A DNA stretch of 64,000 bases from Niveispirillum cyanobacteriorum (GCF_002868735.1 NZ_CP025611.1:2474501-2538500), one strand, 5' to 3'. Shown: positions 1 to 9,516, numbered from the stretch's first letter. Numbers and translations are program-made. Notes: generated by a model not told the origin, from the letters alone.

Positions 1-328
1 GCAGGCGGCAACCGCCCTGTCGGTGCGTATCGGCGCCTATCATTTCCTGCCGGCGGCCAAGCGGCTGGAGAAGGCGGACGGTGCCGCCATCCGTCTGACG
101 GAAAAGGAAACGCAGATTCTGGACCACCTCTGCCGCTGCGGCGGCATGGCGGCGCGGCAGGACCTGCTGGACAATGTCTGGGGCTATGGCGCCGGCATCG
201 ATACCCACACGCTGGAAACCCATATCTACCGCCTGCGCCGCAAGATCCGGGCGGGCCTGGGCCAAGATCTCCTGCTGCTGCGGGTGGATGGCGGCTATCG
301 ACTGACGCTGGAGCCTGTGCCGGCATGA
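1..328 (+). CDS. OmpR/PhoB-family response regulator, C-terminal part (5' end outside window)
   Basis: The open frame runs in from the left edge and ends at the TGA at 326-328. The visible ~108 residues are a winged-helix DNA-binding domain: LTEKETQILDHL recognition-fold start, then LLDNVWGYG, the THTLETHIYRLRRKI recognition helix, and the final LLRVDGGYRL hairpin typical of OmpR-class regulators. The receiver domain must lie upstream of the window. The GTG at 23 is only an internal codon, because the domain's first strand begins before it. The stop overlaps the start of the next gene (ATGA), so it is probably cotranscribed with the two lipoprotein genes and may control envelope functions (inference). 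Its cognate kinase is not visible. Confidence 0.85.
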   Translation, partial: QAATALSVRIGAYHFLPAAKRLEKADGAAIRLTEKETQILDHLCRCGGMAARQDLLDNVWGYGAGIDTHTLETHIYRLRRKIRAGLGQDLLLLRVDGGYRLTLEPVPA

Positions 329-906
329 CGCCTCCTTCCCGCCGCGCCCTGCTGGCCCTGTTCGCCCTGTCGCCGCTGGCTGCCTGCTCATCCGGTCCAA
401 GGCCGGAGGATGAGGAAGGGTTGCCGCCTGACCTGCCACCCCTGCCGGCGGTGCGGCGCATCGTGCTGTCCCACGCCAAAAGCGGGGAACGGGTAGATGT
501 GGTCTATTTCTTCAACAATGCCTATGACCCCCGCGCCATGCAGAAGATCGAACTGCTGCTGCGTGATCGGCGGACGGGGCAGGTGGGGCGCATCGACCCG
601 CTGCTGATGGATTTCATGTTCGACCTGTTGCAGCGCACGGGCCTGCCCCCCTCCACGGAGGTGCAGGTGACGGACGGGTTCCGTTCCCCCGGCACTAATG
701 CCGATCTGGTGCGCGACAACCCCAATGCCGCCCGCGAAAGTTATCACCTGCAGGGCCGGGCCATGGATTTCAAGGTGCCGGTCCTACCCGGCCCGGCCCT
801 GGGCGAAATTGCGAAAACCATGCAGCGGGGCGGGGCCGCCTATTACCCTTCCACCGGCCATACCCATATTGATACGGGGCCCAACCGCACCTGGAAAACG
901 CGATGA
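325..906 (+). CDS. DUF882/M15 family murein endopeptidase-like lipoprotein (MepK/YcbK-like)
   Basis: 193 aa, close to the size of E. coli YcbK (MepK), a zinc DD-/LD-type peptidoglycan endopeptidase. The N-terminus has a hydrophobic signal with a lipobox LAAC (Cys21), so it is probably a lipoprotein. The M15-type metal ligands are visible: His141 and Asp148 in YHLQGRAMDF, and His181 in THIDTGP. The family's GG-x-YYP strand and the terminal R-x-W are present too. It overlaps the regulator gene by 4 bases upstream and the next lipoprotein gene by 4 bases downstream. Role (family knowledge): trimming peptidoglycan cross-links in the periplasm. Substrate specificity cannot be read from the sequence. 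Confidence 0.85.
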   Translation: MTPPSRRALLALFALSPLAACSSGPRPEDEEGLPPDLPPLPAVRRIVLSHAKSGERVDVVYFFNNAYDPRAMQKIELLLRDRRTGQVGRIDPLLMDFMFDLLQRTGLPPSTEVQVTDGFRSPGTNADLVRDNPNAARESYHLQGRAMDFKVPVLPGPALGEIAKTMQRGGAAYYPSTGHTHIDTGPNRTWKTR

Positions 907-1592
907 AGCGCTGGCTGCTTGCGTTTGCCCTTCTACTGCCGCTGACCGGGTGCAAACCGGTCCTGACCGCGCGCGTGCCCGTCCTGCCCACCGGTGATGA
1001 GCTGCCCGCCGGGGCGGTGCCCCGCGATCTGCCCACCGGCACCGGCGACACGCTGACCGTGACCGAGGAAAAGATGCGGGTCGGCGTGCGCTATGTGGTC
1101 AGCGCGCCGGGCGGCCGCGTCGGCTCCATCGCGTTCGAACCCGTGCCCGACATACCGCTGGCCCGCATCCAGGTGCCGGGCGGGGAGGCGCGTGCTGTCT
1201 TTCTGGCCCAGGGAAGGGTGACCCAGGCCGGTCTGGAAAGGCTGCTGCACGGCACCCGCCACGCCAAGGATCTGGCCCGCACCCTGACAGACGGCGTGGG
1301 TGCTGCGGAGGAACGCTATCTCTTCGCCTTCTTCGCCCTGATGCGCCAAGGCACCGATGCTCCGCGCCTGGCCCTGATCCAGTGCGGGGTGAGCCATTCC
1401 GGTCAGGAACCCATCGCCAAGGCGTTGCAGGTACAGGCCGCCCGCCAGGGGTTGAGGCTGGACGCCGATGGCGACTTGATCCGCCTGCCCAACCGCGATC
1501 TGGCCCTGTCGGTGCTGTTTCAGGGGCTGCGCGACGCCCTGGCTAACGGCGACTGCCGCGCCGACCTGCCGTTGCAGCTTCCTGATCTGTGA
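903..1592 (+). CDS. Putative lipoprotein of unknown function
   Basis: 229 aa. The N-terminus is a signal peptide ending in the lipobox LTGC (Cys17), so an outer- or inner-membrane lipoprotein is likely. The rest has no motif I recognise; two further Cys residues (in LIQCGVS and NGDCRAD) could form a disulfide in the periplasm. The start overlaps the stop of the murein endopeptidase-like gene (ATGA), so the two are translationally coupled and may act together on the cell wall (inference). It ends 139 bases before ptsP. I see no convincing terminator in that gap, only low-stability inverted repeats. Confidence 0.7.
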   Translation: MKRWLLAFALLLPLTGCKPVLTARVPVLPTGDELPAGAVPRDLPTGTGDTLTVTEEKMRVGVRYVVSAPGGRVGSIAFEPVPDIPLARIQVPGGEARAVFLAQGRVTQAGLERLLHGTRHAKDLARTLTDGVGAAEERYLFAFFALMRQGTDAPRLALIQCGVSHSGQEPIAKALQVQAARQGLRLDADGDLIRLPNRDLALSVLFQGLRDALANGDCRADLPLQLPDL

Positions 1593-1731
1593 TTGCGCTC
1601 TACCCCATTTAAGCACCATTGACCGCCATTCGACCCGTGTGATGGCGCGCTTCATGTGGTAGGGATACGGCAACCGGCTGCCCATTCCTGGGGGCCGGGC
1701 CTGGTGCGTGCGGAATGGAACTGGTCAGGCC

Positions 1732-4044
1732 ATGACGATGATGAGCGGCACCCCGGCCATCGTGCCGGAGGTGGGACGGAGCCCCGATCCCGTGGCCGGC
1801 GCGCGGCGCCTGCTGGCCCGTCTGCGTGACGTCATGGCGGGCAGCGGGTCGGCGCAGGACCGGCTCGACAAGATCGTGATGACCATCGCCCATGAGATGA
1901 CGGCGGACGTGTGCTCCTGCTACGTCATGCGCGCGGGCGAGGTTTTGGAACTGTTCGCCACCATCGGTCTGAACCCGGACGCCGTGCATAAGACCCGTAT
2001 GCGTGTGGGTGAGGGTTTGATCGGCGACGTGGCGGCCCATTCGCGGCCCATCGCGCTGGCCAACGCCCCTAGCCATCCCAATTTCGCCTATCGCCCCGAA
2101 ACAGGTGAAGACCCGTTCAACGGCTTCCTGGCCGTGCCGATTGTGCGCGGGGGCCGCGTGCGCGGCGTGCTGGCCATCCAGCACAAGGACCGCCGCGATT
2201 ATGACGAACAGGAAGTGGAGACTTTGCAGACCATCGCCATGATCGTGGCCGAACTGGTGGTCGTGGGCGAACTGGTCGACAGCCGCGAGCTGTCGTTGGT
2301 CAATGATCTGGTCCTGCTGCCGTCACGCGTGGAAGGCACCAGCCTGAACCGGGGCGTGGGCATGGGCGTGGCCGTTCTGCACCGGCCACAGCTGACCATC
2401 CGCCAGATGGTGGCCGATGATCCGGAGGCAGAGCTGGCGCGCCTGAAAGAGGCCGTGACCAGCATGCATTCGGCCATCGATCAGATGCTGATCGCGGTGG
2501 GCGAGTCTGACAGCGAACATGCGGAGATCATGCAGACCTACCGCATGGTCGCCGCTGACCGTGGCTGGCTGAACCGTATCCGGGAGGCGATCCGGTCCGG
2601 CCTGACGGCGGAAGCCGCCGTACAGCGCGTGCAGGATGACAATTCCGCCCGCATGGCGCAGGTGGCCGATCCCTATATCCGCGACCGGCTGCTGGACCTG
2701 AACGACATCACCAACCGGCTGTTGCAGCATCTGGCCGGCAAGCCCGTGGTGGCGACGGGCGGCACCCTGCCCGATGAATTCGTGCTGGTGGCCCGCAATC
2801 TGGGTCCCGCCGAACTGCTCGATTATGACCGCCGCCGTCTGCGCGGGCTGGTGTTGGAGGAAGGGTCGGCCTACAGCCATGTGGCTATCGTGGCCCGCGC
2901 GCTGGACATCCCCGTGGTGGGACAGGCCGCCGACATCCTGCGCCGGGTGGAACCGCTGGATTTCCTGATCGTCGATGGCGACAATGGTCAGGTCTTCGTG
3001 CGGCCCGCCGACGACATCCAGGCTGTCTTTGCCGCCAGCCTCGCCGCCCGTCAGCGCCGGCAGGCCGAATATGCAAGGCTGCTCGAACTGCCCGCCGTCA
3101 CGCGTGACGGGCAGGATGTGAAGCTGATGCTGAATTGCGGGCTGCTGATCGACCTGCCGCATCTGAAAACGACGGGGGCGGACGGGGTCGGCCTGTACCG
3201 CACCGAAATCCCCTTCATGGTCCGCCCCTCCTACCCGGACGTGGCAACGCAGTTTGAGAATTACAGCAAGGTGCTGGAGGAGGCGGGCGGCCTGCCCGTC
3301 AATTTCCGTACCCTGGATGTCGGTGGCGACAAGACCCTGCCCTATTTCCCGGAACTGGGGGAAGAGAACCCGGCCCTTGGCTGGCGCGCTATCCGCATCG
3401 GTCTGGACCGTCCCTCCATGCTGCGCAAGCAGCTGCGCGCCATGCTGATGGCGGGGGCCGGACGCGATGTGCGGATCATGTTCCCCATGGTCGCCACCGT
3501 CGCCGAATTCATCCAGGCCCGCCGCATCCTGGACCTGGAGGTCAAGCGCCTGAAGGATGGCGGCCATCCGGGTCCGGCCGACCTGAAGGTCGGGGTCATG
3601 ATGGAAGTGCCGGCCCTGCTGTTCCAGCTGGACGCCCTGCTGCCCCTGGTCGATTTCATGTCGGTCGGGTCGAACGACATGTTGCAGTACCTGTTCGCCA
3701 GCGACCGCGGCAATCCCATGATGAATAACCGCTACGACCTGCTGTCGCCGGCCCTGCTGCGCGTGCTGAAGATGCTGGTCGAAAAATGCGGGGAGGCGGG
3801 GGTGACCCTGTCGCTGTGCGGGGAAATGGCCAGCAAGCCCCTGGACGCCATGGCCCTGCTGGGTGTGGGCATGCGCCATCTCTCGATGTCGGCCCCGGCC
3901 TTTTTCGAGGTGAAAAGCATGCTGCGCTCGCTGCATGCGGGTGACCTGGCCGCCTATATGGATCAGCTCTATCACCTGCCCGTCCGCAGCCTGCGGCCCT
4001 ACTTGAGGGCCTATGCGGCTGATCACGGTGTCCGCTTGGGGTAA
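1732..4044 (+). CDS. ptsP: Phosphoenolpyruvate-protein phosphotransferase PtsP (EI-Ntr)
   Basis: 770 aa from the ATG at 1732 (a GTG at 1708 would add 8 residues). It autophosphorylates from PEP and starts the nitrogen-type PTS relay to NPr and EIIA-Ntr in the cytoplasm. Domains: GAF (about 30-170), PEP-utiliser N-terminal helical domain (about 180-330), swivelling phosphohistidine domain with SAYSHVAIVARAL (His383), and the PEP-binding barrel with DVGGDKTLPYF and the active-site Cys in SLCGEMASKP. The GAF domain separates PtsP from the sugar-type EI; in enterobacteria it senses glutamine (family knowledge). A second enzyme I without GAF lies at 30046. Neither NPr nor EIIA-Ntr sits next to this copy. 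Confidence 0.95.
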   Translation: MTMMSGTPAIVPEVGRSPDPVAGARRLLARLRDVMAGSGSAQDRLDKIVMTIAHEMTADVCSCYVMRAGEVLELFATIGLNPDAVHKTRMRVGEGLIGDVAAHSRPIALANAPSHPNFAYRPETGEDPFNGFLAVPIVRGGRVRGVLAIQHKDRRDYDEQEVETLQTIAMIVAELVVVGELVDSRELSLVNDLVLLPSRVEGTSLNRGVGMGVAVLHRPQLTIRQMVADDPEAELARLKEAVTSMHSAIDQMLIAVGESDSEHAEIMQTYRMVAADRGWLNRIREAIRSGLTAEAAVQRVQDDNSARMAQVADPYIRDRLLDLNDITNRLLQHLAGKPVVATGGTLPDEFVLVARNLGPAELLDYDRRRLRGLVLEEGSAYSHVAIVARALDIPVVGQAADILRRVEPLDFLIVDGDNGQVFVRPADDIQAVFAASLAARQRRQAEYARLLELPAVTRDGQDVKLMLNCGLLIDLPHLKTTGADGVGLYRTEIPFMVRPSYPDVATQFENYSKVLEEAGGLPVNFRTLDVGGDKTLPYFPELGEENPALGWRAIRIGLDRPSMLRKQLRAMLMAGAGRDVRIMFPMVATVAEFIQARRILDLEVKRLKDGGHPGPADLKVGVMMEVPALLFQLDALLPLVDFMSVGSNDMLQYLFASDRGNPMMNNRYDLLSPALLRVLKMLVEKCGEAGVTLSLCGEMASKPLDAMALLGVGMRHLSMSAPAFFEVKSMLRSLHAGDLAAYMDQLYHLPVRSLRPYLRAYAADHGVRLG

Positions 4045-4136
4045 TGCCGGAGCACCGGGCGCATGGGTTGCGCGAACCCGCTCCCCGTTGCTAAGAGAAA
4101 TAGCGTAAGGCAAAGGGTCAAAGCCGGCGGGGAACC

Positions 4137-5345
4137 ATGGGCGACCAGTACGGACGACAGCAGGATATGCGCGAGATGCGCAATGGCGGTGCAGGCGCAA
4201 CGGCATCGGAGCCGGAGGCGCAGCAAGCCCATCCGCCCGGCCCCCGCCATGTTGGCGAGGCGCTGAAGGCACGGCGTGAGGCGCTGGGCTACAGCTTGCC
4301 GGATCTCGCCGCCAATCTGCGCATCCGCCAGAACTTCCTGGAAGCGATCGAGGAAGGGCGCTGGTCGGACCTGCCCGGCCACGCCTATTCCACGGGCTTC
4401 CTGCGCTCCTACGCCCAGATCGTGGGCCTGGACCCCGGTGCCGTGCTGCTGCGGTTCAAGCAGGATGCGGCAGGGCATGAGCCGGCACCGGAGCTGTATT
4501 TCCCCGAACCCGTGAATGAAAGCCGCGTGCCCGGCGGGGCCGTGCTGCTGATCTCGGCCCTGCTGGCGCTGGGTGTCTATGGCGGCTGGTATGTGCTGTC
4601 GGCGGCGGACCGGTCGGTGGGCGATCTGGTCCCGGCCCTACCGGAACGCCTGTCCAAGCTGATCTATGGCGACGGCACCGTCGTGGAACCGCCGCCCACC
4701 CCCACCACCGTCCTGAACCAGGGACAGGTGGAAGCGCTGGTGGAAGCTGCACCGCCATCGGCACCGGAGGTGGGGTCGGCCACGACGACCGGCCTGCCCA
4801 CCGCCCCGCCCATGCCCACCGCCAGCACGTCCACACCGCTGCCCGCCACCGACACCACGCCCGTGGCCCAGGGTCCAGCGACGGACGAGGATAGCGAAGT
4901 GCCGCAACTCCCCGACCTGGGTCAGGCTCCCGCCCCGACCACGGCGCCCGAACCCGCCACGCCCGATGTGGAACCGGTGGCCGCCGGTGAGGTGTCGGGT
5001 ACCCCCGCCGCCCCCGCCGCCAATGCCCCGCCCGCCACCACCGAACAGGTGGTGCCCACCGGCCGCGTCTTCGGTCTGGCCGACGGCAAGGTGCGCGTCA
5101 CCATCCGCGCTGTGGAGGATAGCTGGATCGAGGTGCGCGACGGCAAGGGCACGCTCTGGGCCTCGCGCGTGCTGCGCCGGGGCGACCTGTTCCGCGCACC
5201 CGACGTGCCCGGCATGGTGCTGAACACCGGCAATGCCGGCGGCCTTGTCGTGTCACTGGATGGCCGCGACCTTGCCCCGCTGGGCGCCAAGTCCCAGGTA
5301 TTGCGCAACGTCCCCCTGGCCCCCGAGGCACTGGCGACGCGGTAA
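4137..5345 (+). CDS. RodZ-like helix-turn-helix membrane protein (DUF4115)
   Basis: 402 aa. An N-terminal Xre-type HTH domain spans about residues 38-110 (GEALKARREALGYSLPDLA, then LEAIEEGRW, then YSTGFLRSYAQIVGLD, the RodZ/YfgA pattern). One transmembrane helix lies at about 132-156. A long Pro/Thr/Ala-rich periplasmic linker follows (about 170-305), then a C-terminal DUF4115 beta domain (about 310-395: VRVTIRAVEDSWIEVRD). RodZ links MreB to the cell-wall elongation machinery (family knowledge). Placement just before ispG matches the yfgA-ispG order seen in many proteobacteria. SD GGGG sits 6 bases before the ATG. The linker is low-complexity; its length is expected to vary between strains. 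Confidence 0.85.
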   Translation: MGDQYGRQQDMREMRNGGAGATASEPEAQQAHPPGPRHVGEALKARREALGYSLPDLAANLRIRQNFLEAIEEGRWSDLPGHAYSTGFLRSYAQIVGLDPGAVLLRFKQDAAGHEPAPELYFPEPVNESRVPGGAVLLISALLALGVYGGWYVLSAADRSVGDLVPALPERLSKLIYGDGTVVEPPPTPTTVLNQGQVEALVEAAPPSAPEVGSATTTGLPTAPPMPTASTSTPLPATDTTPVAQGPATDEDSEVPQLPDLGQAPAPTTAPEPATPDVEPVAAGEVSGTPAAPAANAPPATTEQVVPTGRVFGLADGKVRVTIRAVEDSWIEVRDGKGTLWASRVLRRGDLFRAPDVPGMVLNTGNAGGLVVSLDGRDLAPLGAKSQVLRNVPLAPEALATR

Positions 5346-5352
5346 GTCTTGG

Positions 5353-5448
5353 CGTAGGTCAGGTCGAGGCGCAGGTCGAGCCCTGACAGAAAAAGCTTTC
5401 AGTCCATGATCCGTCAGGGCCCGCGCGCTGCGATCGACCTGACCTACG
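5353..5448. repeat. Long imperfect inverted repeat between the RodZ-like gene and ispG
   Basis: Two arms (5353-5387 and 5413-5448) fold into a hairpin around a 25-base loop. The outer 15 bases (5353-5367 with 5434-5448, CGTAGGTCAGGTCGA) and the inner 8 bases (5380-5387 with 5413-5420, GCCCTGAC) pair perfectly; the middle is imperfect. The loop contains AAAGCTTT. It starts 8 bases after the RodZ-like stop and ends 30 bases before the ispG ATG. It could be a terminator, an mRNA processing structure or a dispersed palindromic element. No T-run follows on either strand. Confidence 0.75.
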
Positions 5449-5478
5449 AAGTTGACCCCTGTCCCCGAAGGTTCATCC

Positions 5479-6600
5479 ATGAGCCCCAACCACGATCCCA
5501 CCGCCCACCGCCCCTGGCGCCAGATCCAGCGCCGCAAGTCCCGTCAGGTGCGGGTCGGGTCGGTGCTGGTGGGGGGCGACGCGCCGATCAGCGTCCAGAC
5601 CATGACCAACACGTCCACCGCGGACGCCAAGGCCACGATCGAGCAGATCCGGCGGGCGGAAGAGGCGGGCGCCGATATTGTCCGCGTCTCCTGCCCGGAT
5701 GAGGAAAGCACGGCGGCCCTGGTCGAGATTGTGCGTGCAGCACAGGTGCCCATCGTGGCCGACATCCATTTCCATTACCGCCGCGCCATCGAGGCGGCGA
5801 AGGCGGGTGCCGCCTGCCTGCGCATCAATCCCGGCAATATCGGGTCGGCGGAACGGGTGCGCGAGGTGGTGCAGGCCGCCAAGGACCATGGCTGTTCCAT
5901 GCGGATCGGCGTCAATGCCGGCAGCCTGGAACGCGAATTGCTGGAGCGTTATGGCGAACCCTGCCCGGAGGCGCTGGTCGAAAGCGCTTTGACCCACGCC
6001 AAGATCCTGGAGGATCATGATTTCCGGGAGTTCAAGATCTCGGTGAAGGCCTCCGACGTCTTCCTGGCCGTCGCAGCCTATCAGGGGCTGGCAGAGGCCT
6101 GTGACTACCCGCTGCATATCGGCATTACCGAGGCGGGCGGCCTGCGCGCTGGCACCGTCAAATCCTCCATCGGCCTGGGTATGCTGCTCTGGTCCGGCAT
6201 CGGCGACACGATCCGCGTCTCCCTTTCCGCCGATCCGGTGGAAGAGGTGAAGGTCGGGTATGAGATGCTGAAAAGCCTGGGCCTGCGCCGCCGGGGTGTC
6301 ACCGTCATCTCCTGCCCCTCCTGCGCGCGGCAGCAGTTCGACGTGATCAAGACGGTGGAAGTGCTGGAAGAACGCCTTGCCCATATCACCACGCCCCTGA
6401 CTGTGTCTGTCATCGGCTGTGTCGTGAACGGGCCGGGGGAGGCGACCATGACCGATATCGGCTTCACCGGCGGCGGCAAGGGCACGCATCAGGTCTATCT
6501 GGGGGGTGTTCCCGCCCACCGCCTGAAGGACGAGGCCATCGTCGACCATCTGGTAAAGCTGGTGGAAGAAAAGGCCGCCGCCATCCGCGCGGGGCAGTGA
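5479..6600 (+). CDS. ispG: 4-hydroxy-3-methylbut-2-enyl diphosphate synthase (IspG/GcpE)
   Basis: 373 aa from the ATG at 5479, which has an AAGG Shine-Dalgarno; an in-frame TTG at 5452 lies inside the inverted-repeat flank and is less likely. It converts MEcPP to HMBPP, the penultimate step of the MEP isoprenoid pathway, in the cytosol. The N-terminal TIM barrel begins [23 protein letters not shown]. The C-terminal [4Fe-4S] domain keeps all ligands: Cys279 and Cys282 (SCPSC), Cys314 ([10 protein letters not shown]) and the Glu after NGPG. The electron donor is flavodoxin or ferredoxin (family knowledge). The gene is complete, with no oddities. Confidence 0.97.
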   Translation: MSPNHDPTAHRPWRQIQRRKSRQVRVGSVLVGGDAPISVQTMTNTSTADAKATIEQIRRAEEAGADIVRVSCPDEESTAALVEIVRAAQVPIVADIHFHYRRAIEAAKAGAACLRINPGNIGSAERVREVVQAAKDHGCSMRIGVNAGSLERELLERYGEPCPEALVESALTHAKILEDHDFREFKISVKASDVFLAVAAYQGLAEACDYPLHIGITEAGGLRAGTVKSSIGLGMLLWSGIGDTIRVSLSADPVEEVKVGYEMLKSLGLRRRGVTVISCPSCARQQFDVIKTVEVLEERLAHITTPLTVSVIGCVVNGPGEATMTDIGFTGGGKGTHQVYLGGVPAHRLKDEAIVDHLVKLVEEKAAAIRAGQ

Positions 6601-6673
6601 TACCCGATCCCGCGATTGGCGGTGATCAGCGGTAGCGCATGTGTTTGCGGGGTCTGCGGGGGATGCTGTGGGG

Positions 6674-6695
6674 GCCGGAACTGCTGACTTCCGGC
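6674..6695 (+). terminator. Possible weak terminator hairpin after ispG
   Basis: GCCGGAA (6674-6680) pairs with TTCCGGC (6689-6695) across an 8-base loop, 74 bases after the ispG stop. No T-run follows, so termination is only a guess. The remaining gap (6601-6894) holds an 11-G tract at 6774-6784 and no convincing gene. A 55-codon minus-strand frame that reads through the G tract is discussed in the findings. Confidence 0.3.
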
Positions 6696-6894
6696 TCTGT
6701 CCGCGCTATGATGCACACCATCATCGCCAGACCCGCGCGAACCCATTCGTCGTTGCCCGCTTCCGGAGCGCTTGGGGGGGGGGGTAGCGTCATGGAACGC
6801 ACCCCTGTTTTATGTTTCATTTGGTTGCAGGACACCGATTCCTGGCCAGAGCAGACCTGTCGCCGCCTCCGAATTCAGCCGGCAGGCACCGCTG

Positions 6895-7950
6895 TTAAAG
6901 CCAGCCGCGCTTGCGGAAGTACCAGAGCGGTAGGACGGCGGACAGCACCATCAGGCCCAGCGCCAGCGGATAGCCGAAGCTCCAGTCCAGTTCCGGCATA
7001 TGTTCGAAATTCATGCCATAGATGCTGGCAACCAGCGTTGGCGGCAGGAAGGCGACAGACGCGACCGAGAATATTTTGATGATGTTGGTCTGCTGGATAT
7101 TGATCACGCCCAGCGTGGCATCCAGCAGGAAGTTGGTCTGCATGGCCTGAAAGGCGGCATGTTCGACCAGGGAATGTATGTCGCGCCCGATGGTCTTCAG
7201 CCGCGATTTCTGGTCCTTGTTCATGCGCGGGCCCGTTACGGTGGTGGCAAAGGCCACCAGCCGTTCCAGGCCAGCCAGACTGTCCCGCACCTTCTGGGTC
7301 AGGTCGCCGGCCCGGCCCACGGCGGTGATGACGGCGCGCATCGACACCGTTGTGGGCGGGCGGCGGCGGACATGGGTGCGGTCCACCACCTGATGGCGCG
7401 GCGCCTTGGCCCCGTCGCGGATGGCCAGCGTTTCCACCGTCCGATCCTCATGATCGGCGAAGACGCGGTGCGACAACCGGTCCAGGTCCGCCGTGACACG
7501 TTCCAGAACGTCGGCGGCGCGGTCCACTACGGCCTCCAGCAGGCCCAGGAACGCTTCCATCGGGCAGGTCACCAGTTCCTGCTGTTTCAGGGCGCGGGCC
7601 GCGAAGATGGCGAACCAGAGCGGTTCGGTATAGCGGATGGTGACCAGCCGGTCAGGGGCCAGCACAAAGGTCAACAGCCCGCGTTCCAGCAGGCCCGTGG
7701 CGGAGCGTACGATGACCGGCGTGGTCATGAAGGCCACCTCCCCCTCGGTATAGAGGCGGGAGGAGGTTTCGATCTCGTTGATATCTTCCAGGGTCGGCAG
7801 GTCCGCCGACAGCAGGTTGGAAACGGTCAGCCGCTCCATCTCGTCCGGGTGCAGCAGGTCAAGCCAGACCGTGCCCGGGGGAATGGCATCCCCCGGACCC
7901 ACAGCCTGGGCCGTCAGGCCACTGGCGTCCCGGACGTAAGCCGTAATCAA
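6895..7950 (-). CDS. corA: CorA-family magnesium/cobalt transporter
   Basis: 351 aa, typical CorA length. The long soluble N-terminal funnel domain is followed by two C-terminal membrane helices. The signature YGMN follows the first helix ([25 protein letters not shown]), then an acidic loop (ELDW), the second helix and a basic tail. It forms a pentameric Mg2+ channel in the inner membrane (family knowledge). The apparent start is TTG at 7950-7948, overlapping the folD stop, so translation is probably coupled; MITAYV at the N-terminus agrees with relatives. It is the last gene of the minus-strand unit yggT-DUF167-folD-corA. Confidence 0.9.
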   Translation of the reverse strand: MITAYVRDASGLTAQAVGPGDAIPPGTVWLDLLHPDEMERLTVSNLLSADLPTLEDINEIETSSRLYTEGEVAFMTTPVIVRSATGLLERGLLTFVLAPDRLVTIRYTEPLWFAIFAARALKQQELVTCPMEAFLGLLEAVVDRAADVLERVTADLDRLSHRVFADHEDRTVETLAIRDGAKAPRHQVVDRTHVRRRPPTTVSMRAVITAVGRAGDLTQKVRDSLAGLERLVAFATTVTGPRMNKDQKSRLKTIGRDIHSLVEHAAFQAMQTNFLLDATLGVINIQQTNIIKIFSVASVAFLPPTLVASIYGMNFEHMPELDWSFGYPLALGLMVLSAVLPLWYFRKRGWL

Positions 7951-8861
7951 AGGCCGATCCCGGCGGGCAGGGGCACACCGGCGCTGCGGCAGGCGGCGGT
8001 GACGGTATTGGCCAGCAGACAGGCAATGGTCATCGGCCCCACCCCACCCGGCACCGGTGTAATGGCCCCGGCCACCGACGCCGCCTCGGCATAACAGACA
8101 TCGCCCACGATGCGGGTCTTGCCGGCAGCAGCAGCGGCGGGATCACGGGCCGGCACACGGTTAATGCCGACATCGATGACCACCGCCCCTTCCTTGATCC
8201 AGTCGCCCTTAACCATTTCCGGGCGGCCCACGGCGGCGACTAGGATATCCGCCTCGCGGCAGATGCCGGCCAGATCGCGGGTGCGGGAGTGGGCAATGGT
8301 GACAGTACAGTCGGCCTGCAACAGCAGCTGCGCCATGGGCTTGCCCACGATGTTGGACCTTCCCACGACAACGGCATGCATGCCGCGAAGGTCCTTCACC
8401 GTATCCTTCAGCAGCATCATGCAACCCAGCGGCGTGCAGGGCACCAGGGCCGGCAGCCCAACCGATAGGCGCCCGGCATTGACCACATGGAACCCGTCCA
8501 CATCCTTGGCCGGATCAATGGCCGACAGCACGGCCTGCGCATCGATATGGCCGGGCAGGGGGAGCTGGACCAGAATGCCGTGGATCGACGGGTCATTGTT
8601 CAGCTGGTTGACCAGACGCAGCAGCTCATCCTGGCTGGTGGAGGCATCCAGCCGGTGGGTGACGGAATGCATGCCGGCTTCGCGGGTCTGTTCGCCCTTG
8701 TTGCGGACATAGATGGCGCTGGCCGGGTCCTCGCCCACCAGCACCACGGCCAGACCGGGGACCAGGGCATGGGTGGTACGCAACTGCTCCACGGCGGCGC
8801 CGATGCGCGCCCGCAAGCCGGCGGCGAAGCCCTTGCCATCAATGATGCGTGCCTCGGCCAT
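7947..8861 (-). CDS. folD: Bifunctional methylenetetrahydrofolate dehydrogenase/cyclohydrolase
   Basis: 304 aa, the normal FolD size. It interconverts 5,10-methylene-THF, methenyl-THF and 10-formyl-THF using NADP(+) in the cytosol, supplying one-carbon units. Visible hallmarks: [14 protein letters not shown] with the catalytic Lys, [11 protein letters not shown], the dinucleotide-binding [16 protein letters not shown], and [12 protein letters not shown] near the C-terminus. It lies 32 bases after the DUF167 gene and overlaps corA by 4 bases. The coding sequence looks intact. Confidence 0.96.
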   Translation of the reverse strand: MAEARIIDGKGFAAGLRARIGAAVEQLRTTHALVPGLAVVLVGEDPASAIYVRNKGEQTREAGMHSVTHRLDASTSQDELLRLVNQLNNDPSIHGILVQLPLPGHIDAQAVLSAIDPAKDVDGFHVVNAGRLSVGLPALVPCTPLGCMMLLKDTVKDLRGMHAVVVGRSNIVGKPMAQLLLQADCTVTIAHSRTRDLAGICREADILVAAVGRPEMVKGDWIKEGAVVIDVGINRVPARDPAAAAAGKTRIVGDVCYAEAASVAGAITPVPGGVGPMTIACLLANTVTAACRSAGVPLPAGIGL

Positions 8862-8893
8862 ATCCGGTCTCCCCGTTCTCTCAACAAAAGTGG

Positions 8894-9217
8894 CTACAGC
8901 CCGCCCAGCCAGTCACTCAGCCGGGGCATCAGGGCCTCTGTCTCGCCGGCAACGAATAATATCTTTGACCGGTCCGTGCCACCCGCGACGACGCCGATGC
9001 TGCTTTTCGGAATTCGCCACGCTTTGGCCAGCAGTTCGATGATGGCAGCGTTGGCCTTGCCATCTTCCGGCACGGCGGTGACCGCGATCTTTACCTGCTG
9101 CCGCCCGTCGGCCCCCTCCGCCACGCCCTGTACTGCGTTGCGGCTGGCGCGGGGGGTGGCGCGGACAAACAGCCGCACGCCGCCCTGGGCCGGTTCCAGA
9201 GGCGGCCTGACGGTCAT
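8894..9217 (-). CDS. DUF167 (YggU-family) protein
   Basis: 107 aa. It carries the DUF167 pattern: [12 protein letters not shown], then [25 protein letters not shown] and the strand/helix [14 protein letters not shown]. The family folds as a small alpha/beta protein of unknown biochemical role and very often sits beside yggT, as here. The ATG overlaps the yggT stop by one base (TGATG), so the two are translated together. It precedes folD on the same strand. Confidence 0.88.
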   Translation of the reverse strand: MTVRPPLEPAQGGVRLFVRATPRASRNAVQGVAEGADGRQQVKIAVTAVPEDGKANAAIIELLAKAWRIPKSSIGVVAGGTDRSKILFVAGETEALMPRLSDWLGGL

Positions 9218-9516
9218 CAGATGATGCCGTAATTCAGGATCAAGCGCTGGATGAACATTACGATCAGGATCAGGACGACCGGCGACAGATCGACGCCCCC
9301 CAGATTGGGCAGGACATTGCGGATGGGCCGCAGGGCCGGTTCCGTCAACCGGTACAGCACGTCAGAGATCATATAGACCGCCCGGTTGCGGGTGTTCACC
9401 ACATTGAAGGCGATCAGCCAGGACAGGATGGCTGAAATGATCAGCACCCAGACATAGAGGTCCAGCGCCACATAAAGGATTTCGGCGATGGTGCGCAGCA
9501 GCGGGTCCATGTTCAT
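9217..9516 (-). CDS. YggT-family integral membrane protein
   Basis: 99 aa from the ATG at 9516 (MNMDPLL), preceded by GGA about 8 bases upstream. A longer frame reaching 9666 encodes an unrelated, charged N-terminus and is rejected. Two hydrophobic segments (about residues 10-35 and 72-95) flank the conserved middle TEPALRPIRNVLPNLGGVDLSP, which identifies the family. Homologues have been linked to osmotic stress and to cell-division or thylakoid organisation; the precise role is unknown. First gene of the yggT-DUF167-folD-corA unit. Its promoter should lie in 9520-9660. Confidence 0.88.
   Translation of the reverse strand: MNMDPLLRTIAEILYVALDLYVWVLIISAILSWLIAFNVVNTRNRAVYMISDVLYRLTEPALRPIRNVLPNLGGVDLSPVVLILIVMFIQRLILNYGII

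Noticed and set aside
2323-4272. 649-codon minus-strand open frame across ptsP
   Set aside because: It is the mirror of a well-conserved ptsP reading frame. Its translation is rich in His, Gln, Arg and Gly with no domain, typical of antisense frames in GC-rich DNA.
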